Origin: Streptomyces sp. NBC_01237
GTDB taxonomy: Bacteria; Actinomycetota; Actinomycetes; Streptomycetales; Streptomycetaceae
Length of the DNA: 64,000 bases
Assembly: GCF_035917275.1 (NCBI RefSeq)
Contig: NZ_CP108508.1
Location: forward strand, 3,286,001 to 3,350,000
Direction: 5' to 3'
Below are positions 8,217 through 16,829 of the stretch, in pieces; positions within the stretch are counted from its first letter, which is position 1, and every line of letters begins with the position of its first letter. The notes beneath the pieces are model-generated. The model ran no database searches. It was given only the letters and a program-made list of their open reading frames with translations, and was not told the DNA's origin. A program made the translations under genes and the position numbers.

Positions 8217-9638
8217 ATGCCGATGCCCTCCGCCTCCCCCGACCGACCCGCCACCGGCCCGCTCCTCACCGTCTGCGGCGACCTGCTGATCATCGCCCCG
8301 CGGAATCCGGTGGCGCCGGCCCGGTCCGGGGCGAAGGCCGTAACCGGCCCTCCCGAGGCGGAGGCCGACCCGCTCCGCTCGGAGGCGGAAACCGTCCCGG
8401 TCCCTCCCGCGGCGGAAACCGTCGGACAACGGCCGCCCGGCGCGAAAGCCCACGCGAAGCTCCCTCCCACGGCCAACCCCTATCGCCGCCTGCTCGCCAC
8501 CCCCGGCGCGCGGGCCTTCACCGCGGGCAACCTCATCGCCCGGCTGCCCCAGGGCATGTTCAGCGTCAGCGCGGTCATCATGATCGCCGGGTCACGCGAT
8601 TCGTACGCCCTGGCCGGGGCCGTCACCGCGACCGGCCTGGCCGCGACGGCGGTGGTCGCCCCCTGGACGGCACGGCTCGTGGACCGCCACGGGCAGGCCC
8701 GGATCGCCGTGCCCGCCACCGCGATCGCCGTGCTCGGGTCCGTGGCCCTCCTGCTCTGCGTGCACTACGACGCCCCCGCCTGGACGCTCTTCGCCGCGTA
8801 CGCCGCGACCGCGACCACCCCGAACACCGGCGGCATGTCCCGGGCCCGCTGGGCGCATCTGCACCGGGGCGATCCGGGCGCCCTGCACACCGCGAACTCC
8901 TTCGAGCAGTCCGTCGACGAACTCTGCTACATGCTCGGCCCGGTCGTCGCCGCGTTCCTGTGCGCGGGGCTGTTCCCCGAGGCCGGCACGCTCGTCGGCG
9001 CGATCCTGCTGATGACCGGCATGCTGGTCTTCGCCGCCCAGCGCTCGACCGAACCGCCGGTCGCCCCCCGTACCCACGCGGCCTCTCCCCTCCGTACCCC
9101 CGGCATGCCCGCCCTGCTCAGCGTCTTCCTCGCCACGGGGGCGGTGTTCGGAACCATGGAGGTCGTCTCGATCGCGCACGCCGGAGGCGCGATCCTCGCC
9201 CTTCAGGCGGGCGGTTCGTGCGTGGCGGGGCTGCTGTACGGGTCGCTGCGGCCCGCCGCGAACGTCGGGCGCCGGCTGCTGTTCTGCCTCGCGGGCATGA
9301 CGGCGCTGATGTCGCTGCCGCTGCTGGCCGCCTCCACCACCGATTCCCTGACCGTGCTCGCCCTCTGTCTGCTGCTGGCGGGCGCGGCGACGGCGCCCAC
9401 CATGGTCACCGGCATGACGGTGGTCCAGCGCCTGACACCCGCAGGACAGCTGAACGAGGGCATGACGCTCGCGGTCACCGCGCTGCTGGGCGGGATCGGG
9501 GCGGGGGCGGCGGCCGGCGGCTGGCTGGTGGAGCACGCCGGGACGGTGACCGGCTACGCGGCACCGATGTGCGCGGCGGGGCTGGCCCTGGTCATCGCGG
9601 CGGCGACGGCCGCTCGGCGCACCCGCCGAGCGGCATGA
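8217..9638 (+). CDS. MFS transporter, probable drug/solute exporter
   Basis: Major facilitator superfamily protein of 473 aa with about 12 hydrophobic helices. The first helix starts near residue 95 (RAFTAGNLIARLPQGMFSVS), followed by the cytoplasmic loop RLVDRHGQARI, which resembles the conserved MFS loop 2-3 motif. The N-terminal ~85 residues are hydrophilic, repetitive and Ala/Glu/Pro-rich (repeats around AEADPLRSEAETVP), unusual for MFS; an internal start such as one near residue 86 is possible. Divergent from the LysR gene, which probably controls it. The substrate is unknown. Confidence 0.8.
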   Translation: MPMPSASPDRPATGPLLTVCGDLLIIAPRNPVAPARSGAKAVTGPPEAEADPLRSEAETVPVPPAAETVGQRPPGAKAHAKLPPTANPYRRLLATPGARAFTAGNLIARLPQGMFSVSAVIMIAGSRDSYALAGAVTATGLAATAVVAPWTARLVDRHGQARIAVPATAIAVLGSVALLLCVHYDAPAWTLFAAYAATATTPNTGGMSRARWAHLHRGDPGALHTANSFEQSVDELCYMLGPVVAAFLCAGLFPEAGTLVGAILLMTGMLVFAAQRSTEPPVAPRTHAASPLRTPGMPALLSVFLATGAVFGTMEVVSIAHAGGAILALQAGGSCVAGLLYGSLRPAANVGRRLLFCLAGMTALMSLPLLAASTTDSLTVLALCLLLAGAATAPTMVTGMTVVQRLTPAGQLNEGMTLAVTALLGGIGAGAAAGGWLVEHAGTVTGYAAPMCAAGLALVIAAATAARRTRRAA

Positions 9639-9698
9639 CCGGCGGGCCGCGCGAGAGCGGCCCTCGATGACCTGCCCGCGCCGCAGGGCAGGAAAAAA

Positions 9699-9732
9699 CC
9701 TCCGCCCCGCGAGTGAACTCGCGGGGCGGAGG
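9699..9732 (-). terminator. Rho-independent terminator of ssrA
   Basis: A perfect 15-bp stem (9699-9713 with 9718-9732), loop tgaa, followed on the - strand by six T residues (complement of aaaaaa at 9693-9698). It sits 12 bp beyond the mature tmRNA 3' end and is the clearest intrinsic terminator in the window. Confidence 0.92.
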
Positions 9733-9743
9733 CTTACATGGGG

Positions 9744-10130
9744 TGGTGGAGATGGCGGGAATCGAACCCGCGTCCAACGGTGCAGAACCAGGGCTTCTCC
9801 GAGTGCAGTTCGCTGCGCTTTTCTCGGCCCCGGAGGTCACACGAACAAGCCTCCGACAGGCCCAGTCACTGTTTGATTTCCTTCTACGCCCCGCGACCGG
9901 GCTTAGAAGTTTAGATCCCTAGTTGATGCCAGGATCCGGGTCGGGATCACCCCCGGGCTGACACTCCGCAGAGTCTTCGCTAGCTGCTAATTAGGCAGCG
10001 AGGGCGAAGGCGGAGGAATCGCGCTTGGAATTGGCGATTATTGTTTGCGACATATGGTTTACGAGATCATTGCCGCTTCCTCGACTCGCTTCCCCTGCTT
10101 CGACATCCGCTGTCGAAACCGATCATCCCC
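9744..10130 (-). ncRNA. ssrA: tmRNA (transfer-messenger RNA)
   Basis: The RNA rescues stalled ribosomes with SmpB. The 5' end GGGGATGATC (complement of 10121-10130) pairs with the 3' CATCTCC of the tRNA-like acceptor, and the terminal CCA is encoded (9744-9746). The T-arm GGTTCGAATC-like segment ends just before it. The resume codon is GCC and the reading frame gives the degradation tag ANSKRDSSAFALAA followed by TAA, ending in the ALAA seen by ClpXP-type proteases. Length 387 nt. Several short ORFs crossing this interval are spurious. A U-rich 5' flank (complement of 10131-10142) lies next to the RNase P cleavage point. Confidence 0.97.
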
Positions 10131-10174
10131 ATGTTGATTTTTCAAACGCGCACCCGCTGTGAGGTGCACGGCCC

Positions 10175-10180
10175 ATCGTA
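10175..10180 (-). promoter_or_regulatory. Candidate -10 element of ssrA
   Basis: The - strand reads TACGAT here, with a weak -35-like segment 17-18 bp upstream. Transcription would begin about 38 nt before the mature 5' end, allowing RNase P trimming. It lies downstream of the smpB stop, giving tmRNA its own promoter. Confidence 0.4.
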
Positions 10181-10216
10181 CGTGACCAACGCCGGGCGAT
10201 GCCAGCGTATTCCTGC

Positions 10217-10705
10217 TCAGGCGCTCCGCTGACGCCTGCGGACCGCCGCGATCGCACGGTTCGTCTCCCTCGTGTCCTGCTTCTCGCGCAGCGTCTGACG
10301 CTTGTCGAACTCCTTCTTGCCCTTCGCGAGCGCGATCTCGACCTTCACCCGGCCGTCCTTGAAGTACAGGGCGAGGGGCACGATGGTGTGGCCCGTCTCC
10401 TGGGACTTCGACTCCAGCTTGTCGATCTCGGCCCGGTGCAGCAGCAGCTTGCGCTTGCGCTTGGCCGTGTGGTTGGTCCAGGTGCCCTGGACGTACTCGG
10501 GGACGTGGATGTTGTGCAGCCACGCCTCGTGGCCGTCGATCTGGACGAACCCGTCGACCAGCGAGGCCCGGCCCATCCGCAGGGACTTGACCTCGGTGCC
10601 CATGAGGACGAGCCCGCACTCGTAGGTGTCGAGGATGTGGTAGTCGTGCCGCGCCTTCTTGTTCTGCGCGATCATCTTGCGCCCGGTGTCTTTTTCCTTG
10701 GCCAT
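10217..10705 (-). CDS. smpB: SsrA-binding protein SmpB
   Basis: Small basic protein of 162 aa that binds the tRNA-like part of tmRNA and brings it to stalled ribosomes. It shows the OB-fold signatures [19 protein letters not shown] and [14 protein letters not shown], and NIHVPEY. The C-terminal tail (from about 130, [15 protein letters not shown]) is the Lys/Arg-rich helix that enters the empty mRNA channel. It lies immediately upstream of ssrA on the same strand, the usual actinobacterial arrangement, and only 18 bp after the S41 protease gene stop. Confidence 0.97.
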   Translation of the reverse strand: MAKEKDTGRKMIAQNKKARHDYHILDTYECGLVLMGTEVKSLRMGRASLVDGFVQIDGHEAWLHNIHVPEYVQGTWTNHTAKRKRKLLLHRAEIDKLESKSQETGHTIVPLALYFKDGRVKVEIALAKGKKEFDKRQTLREKQDTRETNRAIAAVRRRQRSA

Positions 10706-10723
10706 AGTGCGGTCATTTTCGCA

Positions 10724-11911
10724 CTACGACCCGCCCCCGAGGCCACTCAATACTGTCTCGGCCCGTTCCTGGGCCCGTGCGTCGACCACGACGTCCGGTG
10801 TGATGCCCCGGCCGTCGACGTTGCGGCCCCCCGGTGTGCGGTAGTGCCCGACGGTCAGCTCGGCCACCGAACCCCCCGGAAGCTTGCTCGGCATCTGCAC
10901 GGAGCCCTTGCCGAAGGTGGGCGAGCCGACGGTGACGGCGCGCCCCCGGTCCTGGAGGGCGCCGGTCAGCAGCTCGGCCGCGCTCATCGTGCCCCCGTCG
11001 ACGAGAACCACGACGGGCCGGGCCGTATCGCCGCCGTTCTCGGCGTACAGGGCACGCTGGTCGCCGTGCACGTCGTACGTGGCGACCAGCCCGCCGTCCA
11101 GGAAGGCGGAGGCGGCGTCGGCCGCCTCGGTGACCAGGCCGCCGGAATTGGCGCGCAGGTCCAGCAGGATCCCGGCGTCGCCCGGTGCGGCGCGTACCGC
11201 GTCACGGACCTCGCCGCCGGCCCCCTTGGTGAAGGCGGCGACCTTGATCAGGACCGCCGACGAGGGCTCGTCGCCCAGGCGCCGGACGGTGACCGCCTCG
11301 GTGGTGAGCCGGGCCCGGCTCAGGGTCGTGGTCCAGGCGCGCCCGCCCCGTTCGAGGCCGAGGACCACGGTGCTGCCCTCGGCCGCTCCCGTACCGTCCC
11401 CGCGCAGCAGGGCGACGACCTCGGCGACGGGACGCTCGGCGACCCGGCCGCCGTCGACCGTACGCAGCAGGTCACCCCTGCGGATACCGGCCCGGTCCGC
11501 GGGGCTGCCGCTCTGCACCCGGGCCACGGCGACCCTGCCGCCGGAGGTGCGCCGGGCGGAGAGCCCGACACCCGTGTACGAGCCGTCGAGGGCCTGCTCG
11601 AACTCCTCGTACTCCCGCTCGTCGTACACCGCGCCCCAGCGGTCCCCGCTGCGGCTGACGGCTTCCTCGGCCGCGGCGGTGCCGGACTTCCCGTCGGCCT
11701 CGGCGTCGGCCGCGGCGTCCTCGATCTCGGCGCGGTCGACGGGGGCGAAGGTGGAGGCGATGGAGCGGGCCTGGATGTCCGGGCCCTGTTCCTCGTCGTA
11801 CGGCAGGGACCCGGTGGCCGCGGCCGTGGCGAGGACGCATCCGAAGACCAAAGTCAGAGCCGCCCCGCGGCAGAGACCGCGGGGCCCGAAGCGGTGCGTG
11901 GGGCCTGACAT
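10724..11911 (-). CDS. S41-family (CtpA/tail-specific) protease
   Basis: Exported C-terminal processing protease of 395 aa. An N-terminal hydrophobic segment (about 12-35) serves as signal or anchor, a PDZ domain follows (about 115-200, VARVQSGSPADRAGIRRGD), then the S41 catalytic core. The catalytic serine is in DGGTMSAAELL and the general-base lysine in TFGKGSVQ. The start is placed at ATG 11909-11911 because the hydrophobic segment follows closely; the longer upstream frame crosses the ftsX terminator. Likely transcribed with smpB. The site suggests a role in envelope or septum protein processing, but the substrate is unknown. Confidence 0.85.
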   Translation of the reverse strand: MSGPTHRFGPRGLCRGAALTLVFGCVLATAAATGSLPYDEEQGPDIQARSIASTFAPVDRAEIEDAAADAEADGKSGTAAAEEAVSRSGDRWGAVYDEREYEEFEQALDGSYTGVGLSARRTSGGRVAVARVQSGSPADRAGIRRGDLLRTVDGGRVAERPVAEVVALLRGDGTGAAEGSTVVLGLERGGRAWTTTLSRARLTTEAVTVRRLGDEPSSAVLIKVAAFTKGAGGEVRDAVRAAPGDAGILLDLRANSGGLVTEAADAASAFLDGGLVATYDVHGDQRALYAENGGDTARPVVVLVDGGTMSAAELLTGALQDRGRAVTVGSPTFGKGSVQMPSKLPGGSVAELTVGHYRTPGGRNVDGRGITPDVVVDARAQERAETVLSGLGGGS

Positions 11912-11930
11912 GGCGTCGAGTCTAGGACAA

Positions 11931-11974
11931 GCCCCCTGTGGCGCACGGCTACTCGGCCGCACGCCCCAGGGGGC
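11931..11974. terminator. Stem-loop between ftsX and the S41 protease gene
   Basis: Outer arms gccccctg and cagggggc pair, with four more pairs after one mismatch and an inner cggc/gccg stem. There is no clear T-run, so it may only attenuate read-through from ftsEX. Confidence 0.6.
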
Positions 11975-11979
11975 GCATG

Positions 11980-12897
11980 TCACACCTTGAGGTACTTGCG
12001 GAGCGCGAACAGCGCGGCAACGGCGGGCATCAGCAGCCCGATCGCGAGGACGAGCGGCAGCTTGGTCAGGACCGCGTCCCAGCCGATGAAGTCGATCAGG
12101 TTCAGCTTGTCCTTGAGTGCCAGTCCGCCGTCGATCAGGAAGTAACGGCCGCCGAGCAGCATGGCGCAGGCGAGCAGACCGCCGATCAGGCCGGCGACGG
12201 CCGCCTCCATGATGAACGGCATCTGGATGTAGAAGCCGGAGGCGCCGACGAGCCGCATGATGCCCGTCTCACGTCTGCGGCTGAACGCCGAGACCCGGAC
12301 GGTGTTGACGATCAGGATCAGCGCGATGACCAGCATCAGCACCATCACGTATATCGCGACGACGTTCATGCCGTTCATCAGCCCGAAGAGGTTGTCCAGG
12401 ATGCTGCGTTGGTCCTGGACGGACTGCACCCCGTCCCGTCCCGCGAAGGCCGTGGCGACGACCTTGTACTTCTTCGGGTCGTCGAGCTTGACCCGGAACG
12501 ACTCCTGCATCTGGTCGGGCGTGATGTTGCCCGCCATCGGCGAGTCGCCGAACTGCTCCTGGTAGTGCTTGTACGCCTCGTCGACCGTCTCGAAGCTGAC
12601 CTTCTGGACAGCGTCCATCTCTTCGAGATCGGACTTGATCTCCTTCTTCTGCTGCGGAGTGACGGCACCCTTGGCGCACTTGGGTACGTCCTTGGCGTCG
12701 CTCTTGTTGCAGAGGAAGATCGAGACGTTGACCTTGTCGTACCAGTAGTCCTTCATCGTGCTGACCTGCTCGCGCATGAGCAGCGCGCCGCCGAACAGGG
12801 CGAGCGAGAGGGCGACGGAGACCACGACCGCGAAGGTCATCGTGAGGTTGCGACGAAGACCGACGCCGATCTCCGACAGGACGAACTGGGCGCGCAT
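11980..12897 (-). CDS. ftsX: Cell-division ABC permease FtsX
   Basis: Polytopic membrane protein of 305 aa that works with FtsE to switch on peptidoglycan hydrolases at division. One helix near the N-terminus (about 21-42) is followed by a large extracellular domain (about 43-180, containing a Cys pair in LCNKSDAKDVPKCAK), then three helices (about 180-205, 225-250, 275-298). The RRRETGIMRLVGASGFYI segment is the conserved cytoplasmic loop that couples to FtsE. It begins 41 bp after ftsE in the same operon. Confidence 0.95.
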   Translation of the reverse strand: MRAQFVLSEIGVGLRRNLTMTFAVVVSVALSLALFGGALLMREQVSTMKDYWYDKVNVSIFLCNKSDAKDVPKCAKGAVTPQQKKEIKSDLEEMDAVQKVSFETVDEAYKHYQEQFGDSPMAGNITPDQMQESFRVKLDDPKKYKVVATAFAGRDGVQSVQDQRSILDNLFGLMNGMNVVAIYVMVLMLVIALILIVNTVRVSAFSRRRETGIMRLVGASGFYIQMPFIMEAAVAGLIGGLLACAMLLGGRYFLIDGGLALKDKLNLIDFIGWDAVLTKLPLVLAIGLLMPAVAALFALRKYLKV

Positions 12898-12938
12898 GGC
12901 GTCCTTTCAGTACTCGATGCTCGGAGGGCGGGCCCTCT

Positions 12939-13628
12939 TCAGTGCTGGTATCCGTACACGCCGCGTGCCTGGTCGCGTACGAGACGGCCCTGCTCGAGCT
13001 CGATGACGCGCTTGCGCATCTGGTCGACGATGTTCTGGTCGTGCGTCGCCATGATCACAGTGGTGCCGGTCCGGTTGATCCGGTCCAGCAGCTTCATGAT
13101 GCCGACGGAGGTCTGCGGGTCGAGGTTGCCGGTCGGCTCGTCCGCGATCAGCAGCATGGGGCGGTTGACGAAGGCCCTCGCGATCGCCACGCGCTGCTGC
13201 TCACCACCGGAGAGCTCACCGGGCATCCGGTCCTCCTTGCCGCCGAGACCGACGAGGTCGAGGACCTGGGGCACCGCCTTGCGGATCTCACCGCGCGGCT
13301 TGCCGATGACCTCCTGAGCGAAGGCCACGTTCTCGGCGACGGTCTTGTTGGGCAGGAGCCGGAAGTCCTGGAAGACCGTGCCCAGCTGGCGGCGCATCTG
13401 CGGCACCTTCCAGTTGGACAGCCGCGCGAGATCCTTGCCGAGCACATGGACCATGCCCGTGCTGGCGCGCTCCTCGCGCAGGATCAGTCGCATGAAGGTC
13501 GACTTGCCGGAGCCGGAGGAGCCCACCAGGAAGACGAACTCGCCCTTCTCGATGTCGAGCGAGACATCGCGCAGAGCCGGACGGGTCTGCTTCGGGTAGG
13601 TCTTGGAGACGTTGTCGAATCGGATCAC
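12939..13628 (-). CDS. ftsE: Cell-division ABC ATPase FtsE
   Basis: ATP-binding partner of FtsX, 229 aa. Walker A GSSGSGKS (about 37-44), Q-loop [16 protein letters not shown], signature LSGGEQQR, Walker B LLIADEP and the ATHD switch histidine are all intact. Start ATG at 13626-13628. First gene of the ftsE-ftsX unit, divergent from the 66-aa membrane protein gene at 13888. Confidence 0.96.
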   Translation of the reverse strand: MIRFDNVSKTYPKQTRPALRDVSLDIEKGEFVFLVGSSGSGKSTFMRLILREERASTGMVHVLGKDLARLSNWKVPQMRRQLGTVFQDFRLLPNKTVAENVAFAQEVIGKPRGEIRKAVPQVLDLVGLGGKEDRMPGELSGGEQQRVAIARAFVNRPMLLIADEPTGNLDPQTSVGIMKLLDRINRTGTTVIMATHDQNIVDQMRKRVIELEQGRLVRDQARGVYGYQH

Positions 13629-13887
13629 GGATGCACCACGGTCGGCCGGGAGTAGGTGTGCGTGACCATACGCGAACCGGGCTCACGCGTGCAGGCGGCG
13701 TCCGGCAATGGGTGATTTGTGGCAGAACCTCGGTCGGAACGAAACGGGTCGTGCCGGACCTTGTCCGGCGGGCCGCGCCGAAATCGGCGCGAGCTGGCAC
13801 AGTGGTGGGGGGAACGGTTGCGTTTCCCGGACCGTTGTGCGGAGAGGAAGCAGAAAGCGGCTCCGCCGCGCGGGAGGAGGAAAGCGC

Positions 13888-14088
13888 ATGACCTATGACC
13901 GACTGGTGTGCGCGAACTGCGCGGCGCCGGTGAACGAGGGACGCTGTCGCGTCTGCCGGGCCGTACGGCAGCAGCTGGAGGACGAGCAGGACCAGGGCCC
14001 GCTCGCCGGACTGAATCCGGCGATGCTGATCGCGCTGATGGTCATCCTGGTGGCGGCGCTCGCGCTGCTGGCGCACCAGGCCGCCTGA
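13888..14088 (+). CDS. Small zinc-ribbon-like single-pass membrane protein
   Basis: A 66-aa protein with two CxxC pairs (C8/C11 and C20/C23) that could bind zinc, an acidic linker, and one C-terminal transmembrane helix (about 43-62, AMLIALMVILVAALALLAHQ). The ATG at 13888-13890 is set by the strong ribosome-binding site GGAGGAGGAA just upstream; a longer frame exists but precedes it. Function unknown. Its position divergent from ftsE raises a division or envelope role, which is only context. Confidence 0.75.
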   Translation: MTYDRLVCANCAAPVNEGRCRVCRAVRQQLEDEQDQGPLAGLNPAMLIALMVILVAALALLAHQAA

Positions 14089-14183
14089 CCCGTCCGGCGC
14101 CCCCTGACCGGCCGGGTACGCCCGCCGCGGGAGCCGGAGGGCCGATACGTCCACGTACGGGCCGCAGGACCGCCGCGTACGCC

Positions 14184-14225
14184 GAGAGGGCCCGGGAGGC
14201 TGTACACGGCCTCCCGGGCCCTCTC
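14184..14225. terminator. 17-bp convergent bidirectional terminator
   Basis: Arms 14184-14200 and 14209-14225 pair perfectly around an 8-nt loop. It separates the rightward 66-aa gene from the leftward wall-anchored protein gene. Confidence 0.88.
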
Positions 14226-14242
14226 TGTGCGTGTACGGGCCT

Positions 14243-15151
14243 TTAGGCGACCGTACGACCGCCGCCGACCAGGCGCGGCAGCATACGGAAGCCGATGCCA
14301 CCGGCGATCATCGTCGCGGCGCCGACCAGCAGGAACGTGGTCTCGGCCGCACCGGTCTCGGCGAGCTCGTCCTTGCCCTTGCCCTGCTCGACCGGCTGGT
14401 TGCCGACGCTGTCCGTGTCGGTGTTGTCGGCGCACTCGGCACCGTCGAGGTCCACCGTGCAGGTACCGGCGCCGTCGCCACCGGTGGTCGAGCCGGAGGT
14501 GGCGGAGCCGGAGGTGCCATTGCTGGAACCGCCGTTGTCGCCGCCGCCGTCGGTGGTGCCGCCGTCGTTGCCGGAACCGCCGTTGTTGCCCGAGCCACCG
14601 TTGTTGCCCGAGCCACCGTTGTTGCCGGAACCGCCGTTGTTGCCCGAGCCACCGTTGTTGCCCGAGCCACCGTTGTTGCCCGAGCCACCATCAGCACCAC
14701 CGTCAGCACCGCCATCGGCGCCGCCATCGGCGCCACCGTCAGCACCGCCATCAGCGCCACCATCGGCACCGCCATCAGCACCGCCATCGGCACCGCCGTC
14801 AGCGCCACCATCGGCACCGCCATCAGCGCCACCGTCAGCACCGCCATCAGCACCGCCATCAGCGCCACCATCGGCACCGCCATCAGCGCCGCCGTCCGAG
14901 CCGCCGTCGGCACCGGCGTCAGCGCCGCCGATGGGGTTCTCACCGGACGTTCCGCCCTGGTCAGCACCGCCCGCCGGGTTCTCGTCGCCGTTCACCCCGG
15001 CCTTGGCGGTGATGCCGTCCTCGCCGTCAACACCGATCCCGATGCCGATGCCGACGGCCTGCGCCGCACCGGCCGCGGTCAGCGAGGCACCTGCGGCAAT
15101 AACCGCACCAGCGGCTATCCGCGCGACGCGGATGCGCGTCTTCTTGGTCAT
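14243..15151 (-). CDS. LAETG wall-anchored protein with Gly-Ala-Asp repeats
   Basis: Secreted surface protein of 302 aa. A signal peptide (about 1-33, ending AAGAAQA) is followed by an acidic region, about 17 copies of the tetrapeptide GADG, then six copies of SGNNGG plus a variant. A short Cys-containing globular stretch (CTVDLDGAEC) comes next, then the sorting signal LAETG (263-267), a transmembrane helix and a basic end. LAXTG is the motif used by Streptomyces class E sortases. No known domain is visible; it is not a chaplin. It may be a flexible wall spacer or a cation-binding coat protein. Confidence 0.8.
   Translation of the reverse strand: MTKKTRIRVARIAAGAVIAAGASLTAAGAAQAVGIGIGIGVDGEDGITAKAGVNGDENPAGGADQGGTSGENPIGGADAGADGGSDGGADGGADGGADGGADGGADGGADGGADGGADGGADGGADGGADGGADGGADGGADGGADGGADGGADGGSGNNGGSGNNGGSGNNGGSGNNGGSGNNGGSGNNGGSGNDGGTTDGGGDNGGSSNGTSGSATSGSTTGGDGAGTCTVDLDGAECADNTDTDSVGNQPVEQGKGKDELAETGAAETTFLLVGAATMIAGGIGFRMLPRLVGGGRTVA
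14569..14688 (-). repeat. 18-bp repeats encoding SGNNGG
   Basis: Six near-perfect 18-bp units plus one variant (SGNDGG) within the LAETG gene. Units are nearly identical at the DNA level, suggesting recent expansion. Confidence 0.85.
14690..14896 (-). repeat. 12-bp repeats encoding GADG
   Basis: Seventeen consecutive 12-bp units on the - strand, differing only at third codon positions, followed by a GSDG variant. In-frame unit length allows gain or loss without frameshift. Confidence 0.88.
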
Positions 15152-15203
15152 CTGTTGCTACCCCCAGTAGCCGATCTCGTCAGTGGAGCAGCCATATGTG
15201 TGG

Positions 15204-15257
15204 GGCCACGGCCCTGCGGGGTTCGCTCTCGGGGCAGGGCCACATCGTGCCGTGGCC
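15204..15257 (-). promoter_or_regulatory. Structured 5' leader of the LAETG gene
   Basis: Nested inverted repeats (ggccacgg/ccgtggcc outside, ggccctgc/gcagggcc inside) lie in the predicted 5' untranslated region. No known riboswitch is recognised. Confidence 0.45.
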
Positions 15258-15311
15258 TCCCGCCCGCCCCCCGGTTCACACCCGTCCCAGACATACGCAT
15301 GCTGCTCTAGC

Positions 15312-15340
15312 ACCCTGGCCAGAGTTAAGGATTACGTCAA
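15312..15340 (-). promoter_or_regulatory. Sigma-70 promoter of the LAETG gene
   Basis: On the - strand TTGACG is followed after 17 bp by CAGGGT, a good housekeeping-type match. Transcription would give a leader of about 150 nt before the ATG at 15151. Confidence 0.55.
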
Positions 15341-15457
15341 GGCCGTTCCGTGTAATACGCACCGTTATGGGGCTTCTTGACGGCTATTCGGAATCACGAC
15401 TGTGACGCGTTGAGCACGACTTCCCCGCAACTGCGTGCGGTCCCGCATCACACGACT

Positions 15458-15485
15458 GAGCCCGGACAGCTGCCTGTCCGGGCTC
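15458..15485 (-). terminator. prfB terminator hairpin
   Basis: Perfect 12-bp stem (15458-15469 with 15474-15485) and loop ctgc, 19 bp after the prfB stop; no long T-run. Confidence 0.7.
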
Positions 15486-15504
15486 GACCGACGTACGACC
15501 GGGG

Positions 15505-16611
15505 TTACTTCTCCCGCTGCTTGCGCCAGCGGATGCCGGCTTCCAGGAAGCCGTCGATCTCGCCGTTGAAGACCGCTTCCGGGTTGCCGATCTCGAAGTC
15601 CGTACGGAGGTCCTTCACCATCTGGTAGGGGTGCAGGACGTACGAACGCATCTGGTTGCCCCAGGAGTTGCCGCCGTCGCCCTTGAGGGCGTTCATCTTG
15701 GCCTGCTCCTCCTGGCGGCGGCGCTCAAGGAGCTTCGCCTGGAGGACGTTCATCGCGGAGGCCTTGTTCTGGATCTGCGAGCGCTCGTTCTGGCAGGAGA
15801 CGACGATGCCGGTCGGCAGGTGCGTCAGGCGCACCGCGGAGTCGGTGGTGTTGACGCCCTGACCACCGGGGCCGGAGGAGCGGTACACGTCGACGCGCAG
15901 CTCCGACTCGTCGATCTCGATGTGGTCGGTCTGCTCGACGACGGGGAGCACCTCGACGCCCGCGAAGGACGTCTGGCGGCGGCCCTGGTTGTCGAAGGGC
16001 GAGATCCGGACCAGGCGGTGGGTGCCCTGCTCGACGGAGAGGGTGCCGTAGGCGTACGGCACCTGGACGGCGAAGGTGGTCGACTTGATGCCGGCCTCTT
16101 CGGCGTACGACGTCTCGTAGACCTCGGTCTTGTAGCCGTGCCGCTCGGCCCAGCGGATGTACATGCGCTGGAGCTTCTCGGCGAAGTCGGCGGCGTCCAC
16201 GCCGCCCGCCTCGGCCCGGATGTTGACGAGGGCCTCACGGGCGTCGTACTCACCGGACAGAAGCGTGCGGACTTCCATCTCGTCCAGCGCCTTCTTGACG
16301 GACTCCAGCTCGGACTCGGCCTCGGCGAGGGCATCGGCGTCGCCCTCGTCCTCGGCGAGCTCGAAGAGGACTTCGAGGTCGTCGATGCGGCCGCGCAGGG
16401 TCTCGGCCTTGCGGACCTCGGCCTGGAGGTGCGAAAGCTTGCTGGTGATCTTCTGTGCCGCGTCCGGGTCGTCCCAGAGGGACGGCGCCGCCGCCTGCTC
16501 CTCGAGCGCGACGATGTCCGCCCTCAGCGCATCCAGGTCCAGGACGGCCTCGATCGACCCCATGGTCGAGGAGAGGGACTTCAGCTCTTCGGAAATATCG
16601 ACGACTGCCAC
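15505..16611 (-). CDS. prfB: Peptide chain release factor 2
   Basis: Class I release factor of 368 aa reading UGA/UAA stops. The catalytic GGQ is in [17 protein letters not shown] and the RF2 selectivity tripeptide SPF is in [12 protein letters not shown]. The start is GTG at 16609-16611; a far longer open frame continues upstream but overlaps the kinase gene antisense to its coding sense and is not real. The frame runs uninterrupted through the N-terminal third, so there is no programmed +1 frameshift of the E. coli type. Confidence 0.96.
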   Translation of the reverse strand: MAVVDISEELKSLSSTMGSIEAVLDLDALRADIVALEEQAAAPSLWDDPDAAQKITSKLSHLQAEVRKAETLRGRIDDLEVLFELAEDEGDADALAEAESELESVKKALDEMEVRTLLSGEYDAREALVNIRAEAGGVDAADFAEKLQRMYIRWAERHGYKTEVYETSYAEEAGIKSTTFAVQVPYAYGTLSVEQGTHRLVRISPFDNQGRRQTSFAGVEVLPVVEQTDHIEIDESELRVDVYRSSGPGGQGVNTTDSAVRLTHLPTGIVVSCQNERSQIQNKASAMNVLQAKLLERRRQEEQAKMNALKGDGGNSWGNQMRSYVLHPYQMVKDLRTDFEIGNPEAVFNGEIDGFLEAGIRWRKQREK

Positions 16612-16685
16612 GGGTCCAGCGTAACGGCTGGGCGGATGAAGCTTGCCCTCACCCGGAACCCGGTCCCGGTGCGGTCCGGGTCCGG

Positions 16686-16724
16686 ACCCGGTCCTGACCC
16701 GTCGCGAACCCGGTCCTGACCCGT
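16686..16724. repeat. Two 17-bp direct repeats upstream of prfB
   Basis: 16686-16702 and 16708-16724 are identical (acccggtcctgacccgt), in the 218-bp gap between pkaB and prfB. The neighbouring bases are also rich in acccggtcc-type variants. No promoter is clear in this gap. Confidence 0.75.
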
Positions 16725-16829
16725 GCCGGGCGGGGTGGCCGGACCGTGAGCGGGCTCCCGCGAACGCCCACGGAGGCTCCGGGGGCGGGGCCCGCACGGC
16801 CCGCGTCCCGGCGTCCCCGTGTACCGGCC

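Noticed and set aside
9667-9922. Two 69-codon ORFs
   Set aside because: They lie across the ssrA gene and its terminator on the opposite strand; the RNA explains the sequence fully.
15176-15198. TCGTCAGTG as a third PafBC-type promoter on the + strand
   Set aside because: The hexamer 8 bp downstream is ATATGT, which does not fit TANNNT, and no + strand gene follows.
16500-16611. Programmed frameshift in prfB
   Set aside because: The RF2 frame is continuous from the GTG through the GGQ motif, with no internal UGA needing a shift.
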